From Hyphomicrobiales bacterium (lineage in GTDB: Bacteria; Pseudomonadota; Alphaproteobacteria; Rhizobiales; Xanthobacteraceae), in contig JACESF010000005.1 of NCBI GenBank assembly GCA_013911975.1, positions 1 to 64,000 on the forward strand: a stretch of 64,000 nucleotides of DNA, given 5' to 3'. This document shows, in pieces, positions 53,479 to 61,648 of the stretch (position 1 is its first letter; each line of letters begins with the position of its first letter). The notes beneath the pieces are model-generated. The model did not search any database. It worked only from the letters and a program-made list of their open reading frames with translations, and was not told the origin of the DNA. The position numbers and the translations under genes were made by a program.

Positions 53479-54213
53479 TCAGGAGACGAACCAGCCGGTG
53501 ATCTGGTAGCCGATCAGCACGAAGCCGGCGGTCATCATCACGACGTTGGCGGTGTAGGCGTGGCGGAAGAAGCTCGGCGTCCGCCGCCAGAAGCCCATGA
53601 CGATGAGGATGGCGGCAAGCGCCAGGAGTTGGCCGATCTCCACGCCCACGTTGAAGGCGAGCAGGTTCGGCAACAGTCCGTCGGGCGAGATGTCGTAGTC
53701 GATGATCTTCGTCGACAGGCCGAAGCCGTGGAAGAAGCCGAAGATCAAGGTGGCGAGCTTGGTGTTCGGCTGGAAGCCGAACCACCTTTGGTAGGCGCCC
53801 AGATTGTCGAGCGCCTTGTAGACCACCGAGAGCCCGATAATGGCGTCGATGATGTAGCTGTTGATGCCGACGTGGAAATAGACGCCGAGCAACATGGTGG
53901 TAGAGTGCCCGATGGCGAACAGGCTCACATAAATGCCGATGTGCTTCATCTTGTAGAGGAAGAAGATCAAGCCGAGCAAGAACAGGATGTGGTCGTATCC
54001 CGTCACCATGTGCTTGGCTCCGAGATAGATGAAGGGCAGGAGATTAATGCCAGTGATTTCCTGTATATAGCCCTTGTCGCCCTCGGCGACGGCGTGGGCG
54101 AAGGCCGAGCCCGCCAGAAGCGGCACAGTCAGGAAAGCAACGAGCATGGGAAGGGCGAGCCGCCGGCGCGCGCAAGGCGTGCTGGACTGGCCCTGACAGA
54201 CAGGTCCGTGCAT
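53479..54213 (-). CDS. HupE/UreJ-family membrane protein
   Basis: A 244-residue protein with a cleavable-looking signal segment (ending GSAFAHAVAEG) and about six membrane helices. The HupE/UreJ signature is GAKHMVTGYDHILFLLGLIF near residue 65, plus FAIGHSTTMLLG and FGFFHGFGLS, all rich in histidine on membrane faces. HupE and UreJ are nickel permeases serving hydrogenase and urease. In this resistance context it may move Ni or Co, direction unknown. The family has also been tied to cobalt. It is co-transcribed with the anchor gene. Confidence 0.85.
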   Translation of the reverse strand: MHGPVCQGQSSTPCARRRLALPMLVAFLTVPLLAGSAFAHAVAEGDKGYIQEITGINLLPFIYLGAKHMVTGYDHILFLLGLIFFLYKMKHIGIYVSLFAIGHSTTMLLGVYFHVGINSYIIDAIIGLSVVYKALDNLGAYQRWFGFQPNTKLATLIFGFFHGFGLSTKIIDYDISPDGLLPNLLAFNVGVEIGQLLALAAILIVMGFWRRTPSFFRHAYTANVVMMTAGFVLIGYQITGWFVS

Positions 54214-54261
54214 AGGAATTCCGATCTTTGCTGATGAGGGATGCCGCGTGCGCGGCAGCGA

Positions 54262-54651
54262 TCATGCGATGAAGATCAGTCGCGGAGGGCGATCGAGCCT
54301 GAATGAAGCCTGAAGGTGCGCGAAGACCGGCGGGCACGGATGCCAGTCACGGGTCGACTGAACAACTGGTGCCATCGCCACCGAGAGGACGTTCGGCGTC
54401 TCGTGCGAATGGTCTGCGGGATTGTGGCCATGGGAGTGGCCGGGGCTCTGTTCGTCTGCAGCTCCGTCGTCATGGACATGGCCATGATCCTTCAGGTCGG
54501 CTGCGAGCTCAGCGTGGCGAGCAGCCTCCGCCACGGCGAGCGCCACGGGATCGTGCGATGCAGAGCGACCAACGGGTGACAGCAGCATGCCGAGAGTCAT
54601 CGTGATAGCGACGACGAGGCGAAAGGCGATGCTGCGGGTACAGTTTGGCAT
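54262..54651 (-). CDS. His-rich exported protein
   Basis: A 129-residue protein with an N-terminal signal-like segment (residues 5-30) and a histidine/aspartate cluster near 55-85 (DHGHVHDDGAADEQSPGHSH). Such clusters bind divalent metals. It reads toward the hupE-like gene and away from the metal-sensing repressor, with an operator-like palindrome in the shared promoter region. It may act as a periplasmic nickel/cobalt buffer or sensor. No named family was recognised. Confidence 0.68.
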   Translation of the reverse strand: MPNCTRSIAFRLVVAITMTLGMLLSPVGRSASHDPVALAVAEAARHAELAADLKDHGHVHDDGAADEQSPGHSHGHNPADHSHETPNVLSVAMAPVVQSTRDWHPCPPVFAHLQASFRLDRPPRLIFIA

Positions 54652-54723
54652 GCTCGGTGATTATCTGCGCAGATCCTAACAAAGCGTTGTCGGACAGATT
54701 CGATGACCGACCTGTCCTTGTAA

Positions 54724-54742
54724 TATCCCCTCCAGGGGGATA
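54724..54742. promoter_or_regulatory. G-tract palindrome, candidate operator for the CsoR/RcnR-type repressor
   Basis: TATCCCC (54724-54730) and GGGGATA (54736-54742) form a perfect palindrome around TCCAG, 11 bases before the repressor ATG and in the divergent promoter region. DUF156 repressors (CsoR, RcnR, InrS) bind G-tract palindromes of this kind. Confidence 0.7.
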
Positions 54743-54752
54743 GGATCAAGAG

Positions 54753-55034
54753 ATGACAGAGCCGGCCCAGCTCCACGAAACCCATCCCGATATCATCAAG
54801 CGGCTGAAGCGCGCAGATGGCCATCTCAAGGGCATCATCGAGATGATCGAAGCTGGGCGTCCCTGCCTCGATGTCGCCCAGCAGTTGCACGCAGTGGAGA
54901 AGGCCATCGCCCAAGCCAAGCGGACCCTGATCCAGGACCATCTCGACCATTGCCTCGAAGATGCCGCCGGTCCGCTTGGGCGGGAGCAGCGGCGCTCCAT
55001 CGACGAGTTTAAGGAAATCACCAAATATCTGTGA
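54753..55034 (+). CDS. CsoR/RcnR-family metal-sensing repressor (DUF156)
   Basis: A 93-residue all-helical repressor that releases DNA on binding metal. The metal ligands follow the Cys38-His63-Cys67 spacing of CsoR and the cyanobacterial nickel sensor InrS, not the His-Cys-His-His set of E. coli RcnR. Extra histidines at residues 8 and 11 could add a fourth ligand. It is followed 7 bases later by the NicO exporter gene, so nickel or cobalt sensing is the best guess. A G-tract palindrome upstream is its likely operator. Confidence 0.88.
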   Translation: MTEPAQLHETHPDIIKRLKRADGHLKGIIEMIEAGRPCLDVAQQLHAVEKAIAQAKRTLIQDHLDHCLEDAAGPLGREQRRSIDEFKEITKYL

Positions 55035-55041
55035 GCTGTGC

Positions 55042-56238
55042 ATGCCCTCCTTCACCGACCTGATCCAGCAGGGTTCCGCGCACGCTTGGCTGTTCATTCC
55101 GAGCGCAATACTGCTCGGCGCGCTGCACGGGCTGGAGCCGGGCCACTCCAAGACCATGATGGCCGCCTTCATCGTCGCCATCCGGGGGACGGTGACGCAG
55201 GCGGTGCTGCTCGGGCTGGCGGCGACGGCATCGCATACCCTCGTGGTGTGGGGAATCGCCCTGGGCGGCATGTACCTTTGGCAAGGCGTTGATGCTGAGG
55301 CCTTCGAGCCATACTTCCAGCTGGCCTCCGCCGTCGTCATCGTCGCCATCGCACTGTGGATGTTTTGGCGTACGTGGGAGGAGCAGCGGCGTGCACAGGC
55401 CGCCGCCGGAGATCACGAGCATGCGCACAGCCACCACCACGGCGGGCATGGGCATAACGCCCATGGCGAAGACCTGCGCCGTATCGATACGGGGCATGGC
55501 GTGGTCGCCGTGGAGGTGTTCGAGGACGGTGTGCCGCCGCGCTGGCGCATCCGCACAGAGCGGGGCCAAGCCTGGACGGCGGAAGACGTGACCATCGTGA
55601 CCGAGCGGCCCGATGGAGCGCGCCAAGTGTTCACTTTCATGGACAGGGGCGGCATCCTGGAATCCGTCGACGAGATTCCGGAGCCGCACGAGTTCATGGC
55701 ACGCGTGAGCCTCGGGCATGGCGGGCACACGCACGATTACGATCTGTCGTTCGTTGAAGGGCATGGCCACGACCACATGCACGAAGAGGTCCAAGGGCTC
55801 AATGTCGCGACCTCCGGCTACCAAGACGCGCATGAGCTCGCGCATGCCAATGACATCCGCCGCCGGTTTGCCGATCGCGACGTGACCACCTGGCAGATCA
55901 TCGCGTTCGGCCTGACCGGGGGGCTGATCCCGTGTCCCGCGGCGATCACGGTGCTCCTGCTGTGCCTTCAGCTGAAGGAGTTCACGCTGGGGTTTGCGCT
56001 GGTGCTCTGCTTCTCCATCGGCCTTGCGATCACGCTCGTGACGGTGGGTGCTGCCGCGGCGCTTAGCGTGCGTCACGCGAGCGAGCGATGGGCGTGGTTC
56101 GGCACCGTAGCCCGCAAAGCCCCTTATTTCTCAAGTCTCCTGATCGTCGCCGTGGGTCTCTACGTGGGTTGGCACGGCTGGAGCGGCCTCACTGCGCACG
56201 CCGCTGCGGCGGCATCTTCCCTGTCTTCTGGCACGTAA
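55042..56238 (+). CDS. NicO-family nickel/cobalt exporter (RcnA-like)
   Basis: A 398-residue inner-membrane exporter. The first half has HGLEPGHSKTMMAAFIVAIR near residue 30, the NicO/RcnA metal-binding helix. A long His-rich cytoplasmic loop lies near 130-155 (EHAHSHHHGGHGHNAHGED), with more His clusters near 235 and 250. The second half has TGGLIPCPAAITVLLLCLQL. The layout is RcnA, which pumps Ni and Co out. It is co-transcribed with its repressor, as in rcnRA-type pairs. Confidence 0.9.
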   Translation: MPSFTDLIQQGSAHAWLFIPSAILLGALHGLEPGHSKTMMAAFIVAIRGTVTQAVLLGLAATASHTLVVWGIALGGMYLWQGVDAEAFEPYFQLASAVVIVAIALWMFWRTWEEQRRAQAAAGDHEHAHSHHHGGHGHNAHGEDLRRIDTGHGVVAVEVFEDGVPPRWRIRTERGQAWTAEDVTIVTERPDGARQVFTFMDRGGILESVDEIPEPHEFMARVSLGHGGHTHDYDLSFVEGHGHDHMHEEVQGLNVATSGYQDAHELAHANDIRRRFADRDVTTWQIIAFGLTGGLIPCPAAITVLLLCLQLKEFTLGFALVLCFSIGLAITLVTVGAAAALSVRHASERWAWFGTVARKAPYFSSLLIVAVGLYVGWHGWSGLTAHAAAAASSLSSGT

Positions 56239-56255
56239 GGCCATCGAGCAAAACT

Positions 56256-57578
56256 ATGCTTCAGGTCCTCGCCAATCGCACCTATCGCCATCTCTTTCTC
56301 GCACAGGTAATTGCGCTGGTGGGGACCGGCCTGGCTACGGTGGCGCTGGGACTGTTGGCCTACGACATTGCCGGCGCCGACGCGGGCGCAGTTCTGGGTA
56401 CGGCGCTCGCCATCAAGATGGTCGCCTACGTGGGCGTGGCGCCGGTAGCGGCCGCCTTTGCCGAGCGTCTGCCGCGCCGAACCATGCTGGTTTGCCTTGA
56501 TATGGTGCGGGCCGCGGTGGCCTTGTGCCTGCCATTCGTCACCGAGGTGTGGCAGGTCTATGCGCTGATCTTTGTCCTGCAGTCGGCCTCCGCTGGCTTC
56601 ACGCCGACCTTTCAGGCCACCATCCCGGATGTCCTGCCTGACGAACGGGAGTACACGCGGGCACTCTCCCTTTCGCGGCTGGCCTATGACCTTGAGAGCG
56701 TCGCCAGCCCGATGCTGGCGGCCGCGCTCCTGACCCTCATCAACTTTCACAGCCTCTTTGCTGGGACAGCCATCGGTTTCCTCGCCTCAGCCGCCCTGGT
56801 TGTTTCGGTGGCGTTGCCCAGCCCGAAGGCGAGCGAACGACGGGGCATCTACGACCGCACCACGCGCGGCCTCAGAATCTACCTCGCGACGCCACGCCTA
56901 CGCGGGCTCCTGGCACTCAATCTCGCAGTCGCAGCCGCGAGTGCCATGGTCATCGTCAACACGGTAGTGCTTGTGCAAGCGCAGTTCGGCCTCGGCCAAC
57001 GATCAACGGCTCTGGCGTTGGCCGCTTTCGGTGGTGGGTCGATGATCGCCGCGCTCCTGTTGCCGCGCCTGCTGGACGATGTTCCCGACCGGCGCGCCAT
57101 GCTGGCCGGCGCTGGCGTCCTGGTCGCAGGCCTCTTCGTAGGGGTCGCGGTTCCGAGTTTCGTATGGCTGCTGCCGCTTTGGTTTGCGCTCGGGCTCGGC
57201 TATTCGCTGGCGCAGACGCCATCCGGTCGCCTGCTGCGGCGCTCTTCAATGCCGGAGGACCGACCTTCGCTGTTCGCTGCCCAGTTCGCGCTTTCGCACG
57301 TCTGCTGGCTCATCACTTATCCCATTGCAGGCTGGTTCGGCGCCAAGATTGGCTTGCCGCTTACGTTTGCGGCGCTGGGCCTCCTCGCGGCGTTCTCGGT
57401 CCTCGCTGCAATCCGACTTTGGCCGTCGAATGATCGGGACGTGCTTGCCCATTCCCATGGGGCACTCGATCCTGCTCACCCCCATCTGGCCGATGCGGTG
57501 CCGACGCCAGATGGCTTGCAGCATGCCCACGCCTTTGTCATCGACAGCAATCATCCGGAATGGCCGCGCTCGGCATGA
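56256..57578 (+). CDS. MFS transporter with His-rich tail (NreB-like)
   Basis: A 440-residue major-facilitator protein with twelve likely helices. The N-terminal TYRHLFLAQVIALVGTGLAT and loop 2-3 AFAERLPRRTMLV are standard. The C-terminal 40 residues carry a histidine-rich tail (LAHSHGALDPAHPHLADAVP). MFS proteins with such tails include NreB, which exports nickel. Its place between two NicO genes supports that role; substrate is otherwise not proven. The ATG at 56256 lies 17 bases after the NicO stop, so it is part of the same operon. Confidence 0.82.
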   Translation: MLQVLANRTYRHLFLAQVIALVGTGLATVALGLLAYDIAGADAGAVLGTALAIKMVAYVGVAPVAAAFAERLPRRTMLVCLDMVRAAVALCLPFVTEVWQVYALIFVLQSASAGFTPTFQATIPDVLPDEREYTRALSLSRLAYDLESVASPMLAAALLTLINFHSLFAGTAIGFLASAALVVSVALPSPKASERRGIYDRTTRGLRIYLATPRLRGLLALNLAVAAASAMVIVNTVVLVQAQFGLGQRSTALALAAFGGGSMIAALLLPRLLDDVPDRRAMLAGAGVLVAGLFVGVAVPSFVWLLPLWFALGLGYSLAQTPSGRLLRRSSMPEDRPSLFAAQFALSHVCWLITYPIAGWFGAKIGLPLTFAALGLLAAFSVLAAIRLWPSNDRDVLAHSHGALDPAHPHLADAVPTPDGLQHAHAFVIDSNHPEWPRSA

Positions 57579-57615
57579 CTGCCGCTGCTCTTCTTCTCCT
57601 CCGCGAGGCCCAGTG

Positions 57616-58050
57616 GTGACGGAACTGCCGGTCTATCTCGGCCTGTTCCTGGCCGCGTTTGCTGCGGCGACCATCCTGCCCATGCAATCTGAGGCGGTTT
57701 TTGTGGGATTGTTGTTGGCCGATTACCCCCTACTGCCGCTGCTTCTGGCAGCCAGCGGCGGCAACGTGCTGGGTTCGGTCGTGAACTGGTTCCTAGGTCG
57801 CGGGATAGAGCGCTTCAGCGGGCAGCGATGGTTTCCGGTGAGCGAGGCAGCGCTGGCCAAGGCCCAGCGGTGGTATCGGCGCTACGGCAAATGGTCGCTT
57901 CTTCTCAGCTGGATGCCGGTCATTGGCGATCCACTGACCGTTGTAGCCGGGCTTATGCGGGAATCGTTCCCGACGTTCCTTCTCATCGTCGCCTTCGCCA
58001 AGGTTGCGCGTTACGCGGTACTCGCGGCACTCGCGCTCCAAGTCGCTTAA
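57616..58050 (+). CDS. Small YqaA/DedA-like membrane protein
   Basis: A 144-residue membrane protein with about four helices. ASGGNVLGSVVNWFLGRGIE near residue 48 and LLLSWMPVIGDPLTVVAGLM near 98 are the YqaA-family (DedA-like SNARE-associated) motifs. The start is GTG at 57616, or 57613. It lies 37 bases after the MFS stop in the same operon. Similar genes accompany nickel and cobalt exporters in other islands, but the molecular role is unknown. Confidence 0.78.
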   Translation: MTELPVYLGLFLAAFAAATILPMQSEAVFVGLLLADYPLLPLLLAASGGNVLGSVVNWFLGRGIERFSGQRWFPVSEAALAKAQRWYRRYGKWSLLLSWMPVIGDPLTVVAGLMRESFPTFLLIVAFAKVARYAVLAALALQVA

Positions 58051-58096
58051 AGATGTGTCACGACATGGCCACCTAAGCTTGGCAAGGCTCGCTGTG

Positions 58097-58801
58097 ATGG
58101 GAACATTCCTCGACCTCCAGCGCTGGCTCTACGGCGGCGCGCTCGACGCACTGAACGCCCTGCGGACTGTGGGCATCGCAGGACTGCCCGCGCTGATCGG
58201 TGCAGCCTTCGGCTTCGGCATGCTCCACGCACTCCTGCCCGGCCACGGCAAGGCGGTGCTCGCCTCGCACTATGCCGGCGACGGGCGAATGGTGGGTGCG
58301 CTCGGCGCCAGCATTATTCTCATACTCACCCATGTGGGTTCGGCCATTCTGATTGTGCTGGGCGGTTTTGCTGTCCTCAAAAGCACCATTGGCGGCGCCG
58401 GGCGGTCCCCCATGCTGGAGCAGACGAGCCAAGTCCTAATCGTCGTCGTGGGCCTGTGGCTGCTTTGGCGCGCCGGGCGGCCGCATTCGCACGACCATGA
58501 TCGCTCCGGCCCGGCGCTTGCCTTCGTCACCGGCCTCGTGCCGTGTCCGCTCACCACCTTCATCATGACCTATGCGCTGGCCCATGGCGCGCTCGTGTCG
58601 GGTCTCCTTCTGTCGGGCACCTTCGCCGCGGGCATGGTCGTCACGGTGGCGTCGTTCCCGCTGCTGGCGGTTCTGCTGCGCACCCGGCTTATGCCGCTGC
58701 TGGCACGCACTGAGGTACTGAGAGCGCGGACGGGCCACGTGCTTGAGGTGGGAGCAGCCCTGGCGGTCATCCTGCTGGGCGTGTGGCCGCTCGTTCGCTG
58801 A
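58097..58801 (+). CDS. Second NicO-type nickel/cobalt transporter
   Basis: A 234-residue membrane protein with the NicO helix GFGMLHALLPGHGKAVLASH near residue 38, a short His segment (GRPHSHDHDRSG) near 134 and the second-half motif TGLVPCPLTTFIMTYALA. It is shorter than the RcnA-like protein and lacks its large His loop. It closes the plus-strand nickel/cobalt operon. Its stop is 5 bases from that of the convergent MFS gene of the chromate cluster. Confidence 0.85.
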   Translation: MGTFLDLQRWLYGGALDALNALRTVGIAGLPALIGAAFGFGMLHALLPGHGKAVLASHYAGDGRMVGALGASIILILTHVGSAILIVLGGFAVLKSTIGGAGRSPMLEQTSQVLIVVVGLWLLWRAGRPHSHDHDRSGPALAFVTGLVPCPLTTFIMTYALAHGALVSGLLLSGTFAAGMVVTVASFPLLAVLLRTRLMPLLARTEVLRARTGHVLEVGAALAVILLGVWPLVR

Positions 58802-58806
58802 GCTGA

Positions 58807-60045
58807 TCAGGCACGCTGCTCTTCCGGCGGCCGAACGTGCCGGAAGATCCAGAGCAAAGCGAGGTCGTAGAGGATCTTCAGCACGCCGCACAGGATCAGC
58901 GGCCATGCCTCATGGCCGGCGGCGAACAGCGCCCCGGCGAGCGCCGGGCTCAATGCCGCGGCGAGACTTCGCGGCACCGAGGTGATGCTGGCGGCGGCCG
59001 GACGCTCGGGAGGCGTCACCACAGCCATCACGTAGGAGGAGCGGGTCGGTACGTCCATCTGTGACAGAGCGGAACGCACCAGCAGCAGGGTGAGCGCGAC
59101 TTCGAGGCTCGGGGCCAACGCGGCGAGGATCAGGCAGAGGCTGGACGGGATGTGGGTGAACACCATGGTGTTCACGAGCCCGATGCGGCGCGACAGCCAG
59201 GCCGCCACCGGGAAGGAGAAGGCGGACAGCACGCCCGAGATGAAGAAGAAGGTGCCCGCCGCCGACAGGGACAGACCGAAGCGCGAGAACAGCCACAGCG
59301 CCATCAGCGACTGCACGGCGAAGCCGCCTGCGAACGCATCGATGGAGAACAAGGCGGCCATTCGATAGACGATGCCCCGCGAGGGGCCGAGGGCAGACGT
59401 GGGACGCGTCTCGCCGGACGCCGCGCTGCGGGGGATACGGCTGTAGAAGACGCTGCCGGCGATGCCGAGCAGCGCATAGAGGGCGAACATGCCTTCCAGC
59501 GCGGAGAGGCGTGACACGCCGATATCCGCCAGGAGGTCCGGGCTCATGGCGGCCAGTGCCCCCACCGCCGCGGCGAGCGCACCAATCAAGCTGTAGCGGG
59601 CGAAGGCGGCGGTGCGCGCCTTATCCGTCACCAGATGGGACAGGGCCGCATGCTCCAGCGGCACGAAGATGCTCACGCTCCCCGCCGACGGATTGATGGT
59701 GCCGCAGAAGGCCACCAGCAGCACCGCCCCATAGGTCTCCGATTGGGTGAAGGCGAGGCCCGTCGCCACCATCAGGGTCGAGGCGGCGATCAGCAGGGTG
59801 CGCGGGTCGAAGCGGTGACCGACGAGGCCGATGGCGAGTGTCATCAGCGCCGAGCCGAGGAGCGCTGTCGTCGCCGCCACGCCGATCTCGAAGGCGCCGA
59901 GGCCGAGGATGAAGAGATAGACCGGCAGCAGCACGGCCACGAAACCATCGCCGAAATCCCGGAGCGCCCGCGCCGCATAGAGCGACGACACGGGGGAGAA
60001 CGGGCCTTGGTCCTCCGCTACCGGACTATTCACCACCTGGGTCAC
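58807..60045 (-). CDS. MFS transporter linked to chromate genes
   Basis: A 412-residue major-facilitator protein with about twelve helices. The family-like N-terminal motif YAARALRDFGDGFVAVLLPV and central LALIGLVGHRFDPRT-type loop (ALMTLAIGLVGHRFDPRTLL) are seen. The GTG at 60043-60045 has GGAGGGG 6 bases upstream; an in-frame ATG at 60118-60120 overlaps the upstream gene and was rejected. It directly follows the ChrB C-domain gene. MFS genes of this sort are often found in chr clusters (chrC/chrF-like context varies); substrate is unknown. Confidence 0.8.
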   Translation of the reverse strand: MTQVVNSPVAEDQGPFSPVSSLYAARALRDFGDGFVAVLLPVYLFILGLGAFEIGVAATTALLGSALMTLAIGLVGHRFDPRTLLIAASTLMVATGLAFTQSETYGAVLLVAFCGTINPSAGSVSIFVPLEHAALSHLVTDKARTAAFARYSLIGALAAAVGALAAMSPDLLADIGVSRLSALEGMFALYALLGIAGSVFYSRIPRSAASGETRPTSALGPSRGIVYRMAALFSIDAFAGGFAVQSLMALWLFSRFGLSLSAAGTFFFISGVLSAFSFPVAAWLSRRIGLVNTMVFTHIPSSLCLILAALAPSLEVALTLLLVRSALSQMDVPTRSSYVMAVVTPPERPAAASITSVPRSLAAALSPALAGALFAAGHEAWPLILCGVLKILYDLALLWIFRHVRPPEEQRA

Positions 60046-60061
60046 GGGCGCCCCTCCGTTT

Positions 60062-60508
60062 TCAAGCCGCCGCCGGCCAATTCGCGCTCTTGCCACCCGC
60101 CCAGGCATAGAGGGCGTCATAGATGATGAAGCCCCGCCTCAGGAGGTCGTGGTCGTCCGGCGTCATCTCGCGCAGCCCCTTGGAGATGGCCAGCAGGCCC
60201 GCCGACTGGGGCGTGAGGCCTGGCCGGCTGGTGTCGGCACCGCGCACGATGTCTGCGACGGCGGCGATGGCGGGATCACGGTCGAGGCCGTAGTGCGCCA
60301 CGAAAGCGTCGAAGCTGCACTTCTCCCCCACATGGCCGAAGATGACGCCCGGCACGTCAAACGGCGTCGCCCCCGTCTCCTCGGCCCTGCGGATCACCTC
60401 GTCGGGCGGAGCGAACAGGAATTCCGGCGCCTCGTCGATGAAGCGGGCGATCAGCCAGGGGCAGGCGATGCGGTCAATGACCGGGCGGGCACGGGTGATC
60501 CATTTCAT
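60062..60508 (-). CDS. Stand-alone ChrB C-terminal domain protein
   Basis: A 148-residue protein matching only the ChrB C-terminal domain: VIDRIACPWLIARFIDEAPE at the start, GEKCSFDAFVAHYGLD near residue 62 and GLLAISKGLREMTPDD near 103. The full-length ChrB divergently encoded next to it contains the same domain after a regulatory N-domain. The C-domain has been linked to chromate resistance; its activity is not known. The ATG at 60506-60508 has GAGGAGACC upstream. Confidence 0.87.
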   Translation of the reverse strand: MKWITRARPVIDRIACPWLIARFIDEAPEFLFAPPDEVIRRAEETGATPFDVPGVIFGHVGEKCSFDAFVAHYGLDRDPAIAAVADIVRGADTSRPGLTPQSAGLLAISKGLREMTPDDHDLLRRGFIIYDALYAWAGGKSANWPAAA

Positions 60509-60579
60509 GGGCGGTCTCCTCGGCCGTCAGGGAGTGTCCGAGCTCCGTCGGCGCGAAGGAGACGCTACGCCTGCATCCT

Positions 60580-60601
60580 AAATGATACAAGTGTTGCATT
60601 T
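60580..60601. promoter_or_regulatory. Palindromic operator candidate in the chr divergent promoter
   Basis: The 22-base interrupted palindrome pairs AAATG with CATTT and ACA with TGT across a short centre. It lies between the divergent ChrB C-domain gene and chrB, 26 bases before the chrB ATG. ChrB is a chromate-responsive regulator, so this is a plausible binding site. Confidence 0.5.
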
Positions 60602-60627
60602 CAATTTTGAGGTGATACGGTCTGCTC

Positions 60628-61620
60628 ATGAGCGATGATAACGCCCCCTCCGACCAGCTCTGGCTGCTGCTGATCCACCAACTGCCGACCAAGCCTGCCT
60701 ATTTCCGGGTGAAGATCTGGCGGCGGCTGCAGGGCATCGGCGCCGTGGCGGTGAAGAGCTCGGTCTATGCCCTGCCGGCCTCAGCCGAAACACATGAGGA
60801 TTTCCAGTGGTTGGTGAAGGAGATCGTGGCGGGCGGCGGCGAGGCGATGATCTGCGAGGCCCGCCTCGTGGACGGACTGACCGACGCCCAGGTGCGCGCT
60901 TTGTTCGATGCCGCCCGTGACACCGACTACGAAGCGATCGCGGACGAGGCCCGCGCCATCGCCGCCGCGTTGGACGGTGACGGAAGCACCGAGAAGCAGA
61001 CCGAGGCGCGCACCCAGACCAGCCGGTTGCGTCGGAAGCTCACGGACATCGTCGCGCTCGATTTCTTCGGGGCCACCGGGCGCGTCATCGCCGAGGGCCT
61101 CATCTGTGCACTTGAAACCCGGACGGCGGAGGACAAACTCATGGCATCTCCTTCCGCGCAGTCGCCAGCCGAGATGGACGCCCTTGCCATTCTCAGGGGT
61201 CGCGTCTGGGTGACGCGGCGCGACGTGCATGTGGATCGCATCGCCTGCGGCTGGCTGATCCGGCGTTTCATCGATCCGGATGCCGAGATCCGCTTCGTGC
61301 CCGGCAAGGGCTATGAGCCGAAGGCGGGGGAGCTGCGCTTCGACATGTTCGAGGGCGAGATCACCCATGAGGGCGACCGCTGCAGCTTCGAGGTGCTGCT
61401 CGGCCGCGCCGGCATTGCCGACCCCGCCCTTCAAGCCGTGGGCGAGATCGTCCACGACATCGACCTCAAGGACGGGAAGTTCGGCCGCGAGGAAACGGGC
61501 GGCATCGCCAGCCTCATCGCCGGCATCACATTGAGCGAGCCCGATGATGCCCAGCGCCTCGCCAAGGGCGCCGGGGTGTTCGACACGCTTCACCAGTATT
61601 TCCGCGCCCGGCGCCCATAG
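60628..61620 (+). CDS. chrB: Chromate-responsive regulator ChrB
   Basis: A 330-residue two-domain protein. The N-terminal ChrB domain (residues 1 to about 150; WLLLIHQLPTKPAYFRVKIW then GAVAVKSSVYALP) is the DNA-binding/sensory part. The ChrB C-terminal domain (about 190-330; HVDRIACGWLIRRFIDPDAE, GDRCSFEVLLGRAG) follows. It controls chrA expression in response to chromate. The ATG at 60628 is close to a palindromic site. chrA starts 28 bases after its stop, so they form an operon. Confidence 0.92.
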   Translation: MSDDNAPSDQLWLLLIHQLPTKPAYFRVKIWRRLQGIGAVAVKSSVYALPASAETHEDFQWLVKEIVAGGGEAMICEARLVDGLTDAQVRALFDAARDTDYEAIADEARAIAAALDGDGSTEKQTEARTQTSRLRRKLTDIVALDFFGATGRVIAEGLICALETRTAEDKLMASPSAQSPAEMDALAILRGRVWVTRRDVHVDRIACGWLIRRFIDPDAEIRFVPGKGYEPKAGELRFDMFEGEITHEGDRCSFEVLLGRAGIADPALQAVGEIVHDIDLKDGKFGREETGGIASLIAGITLSEPDDAQRLAKGAGVFDTLHQYFRARRP

Positions 61621-61648
61621 CCGCTCGCGTGCACCCAAGGAGGACATC

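Noticed and set aside
53459..53785. N-terminal extension of the anchor protein
   Set aside because: These codons are an out-of-frame reading of the hupE-like gene. The ATG at 53458 has a ribosome site and directly precedes the membrane helix.
55042..58801. Nickel/cobalt riboswitch ahead of the exporter genes
   Set aside because: Only 7 to 46 bases separate the genes and the leader before the repressor is short; control by the DUF156 repressor explains the layout.
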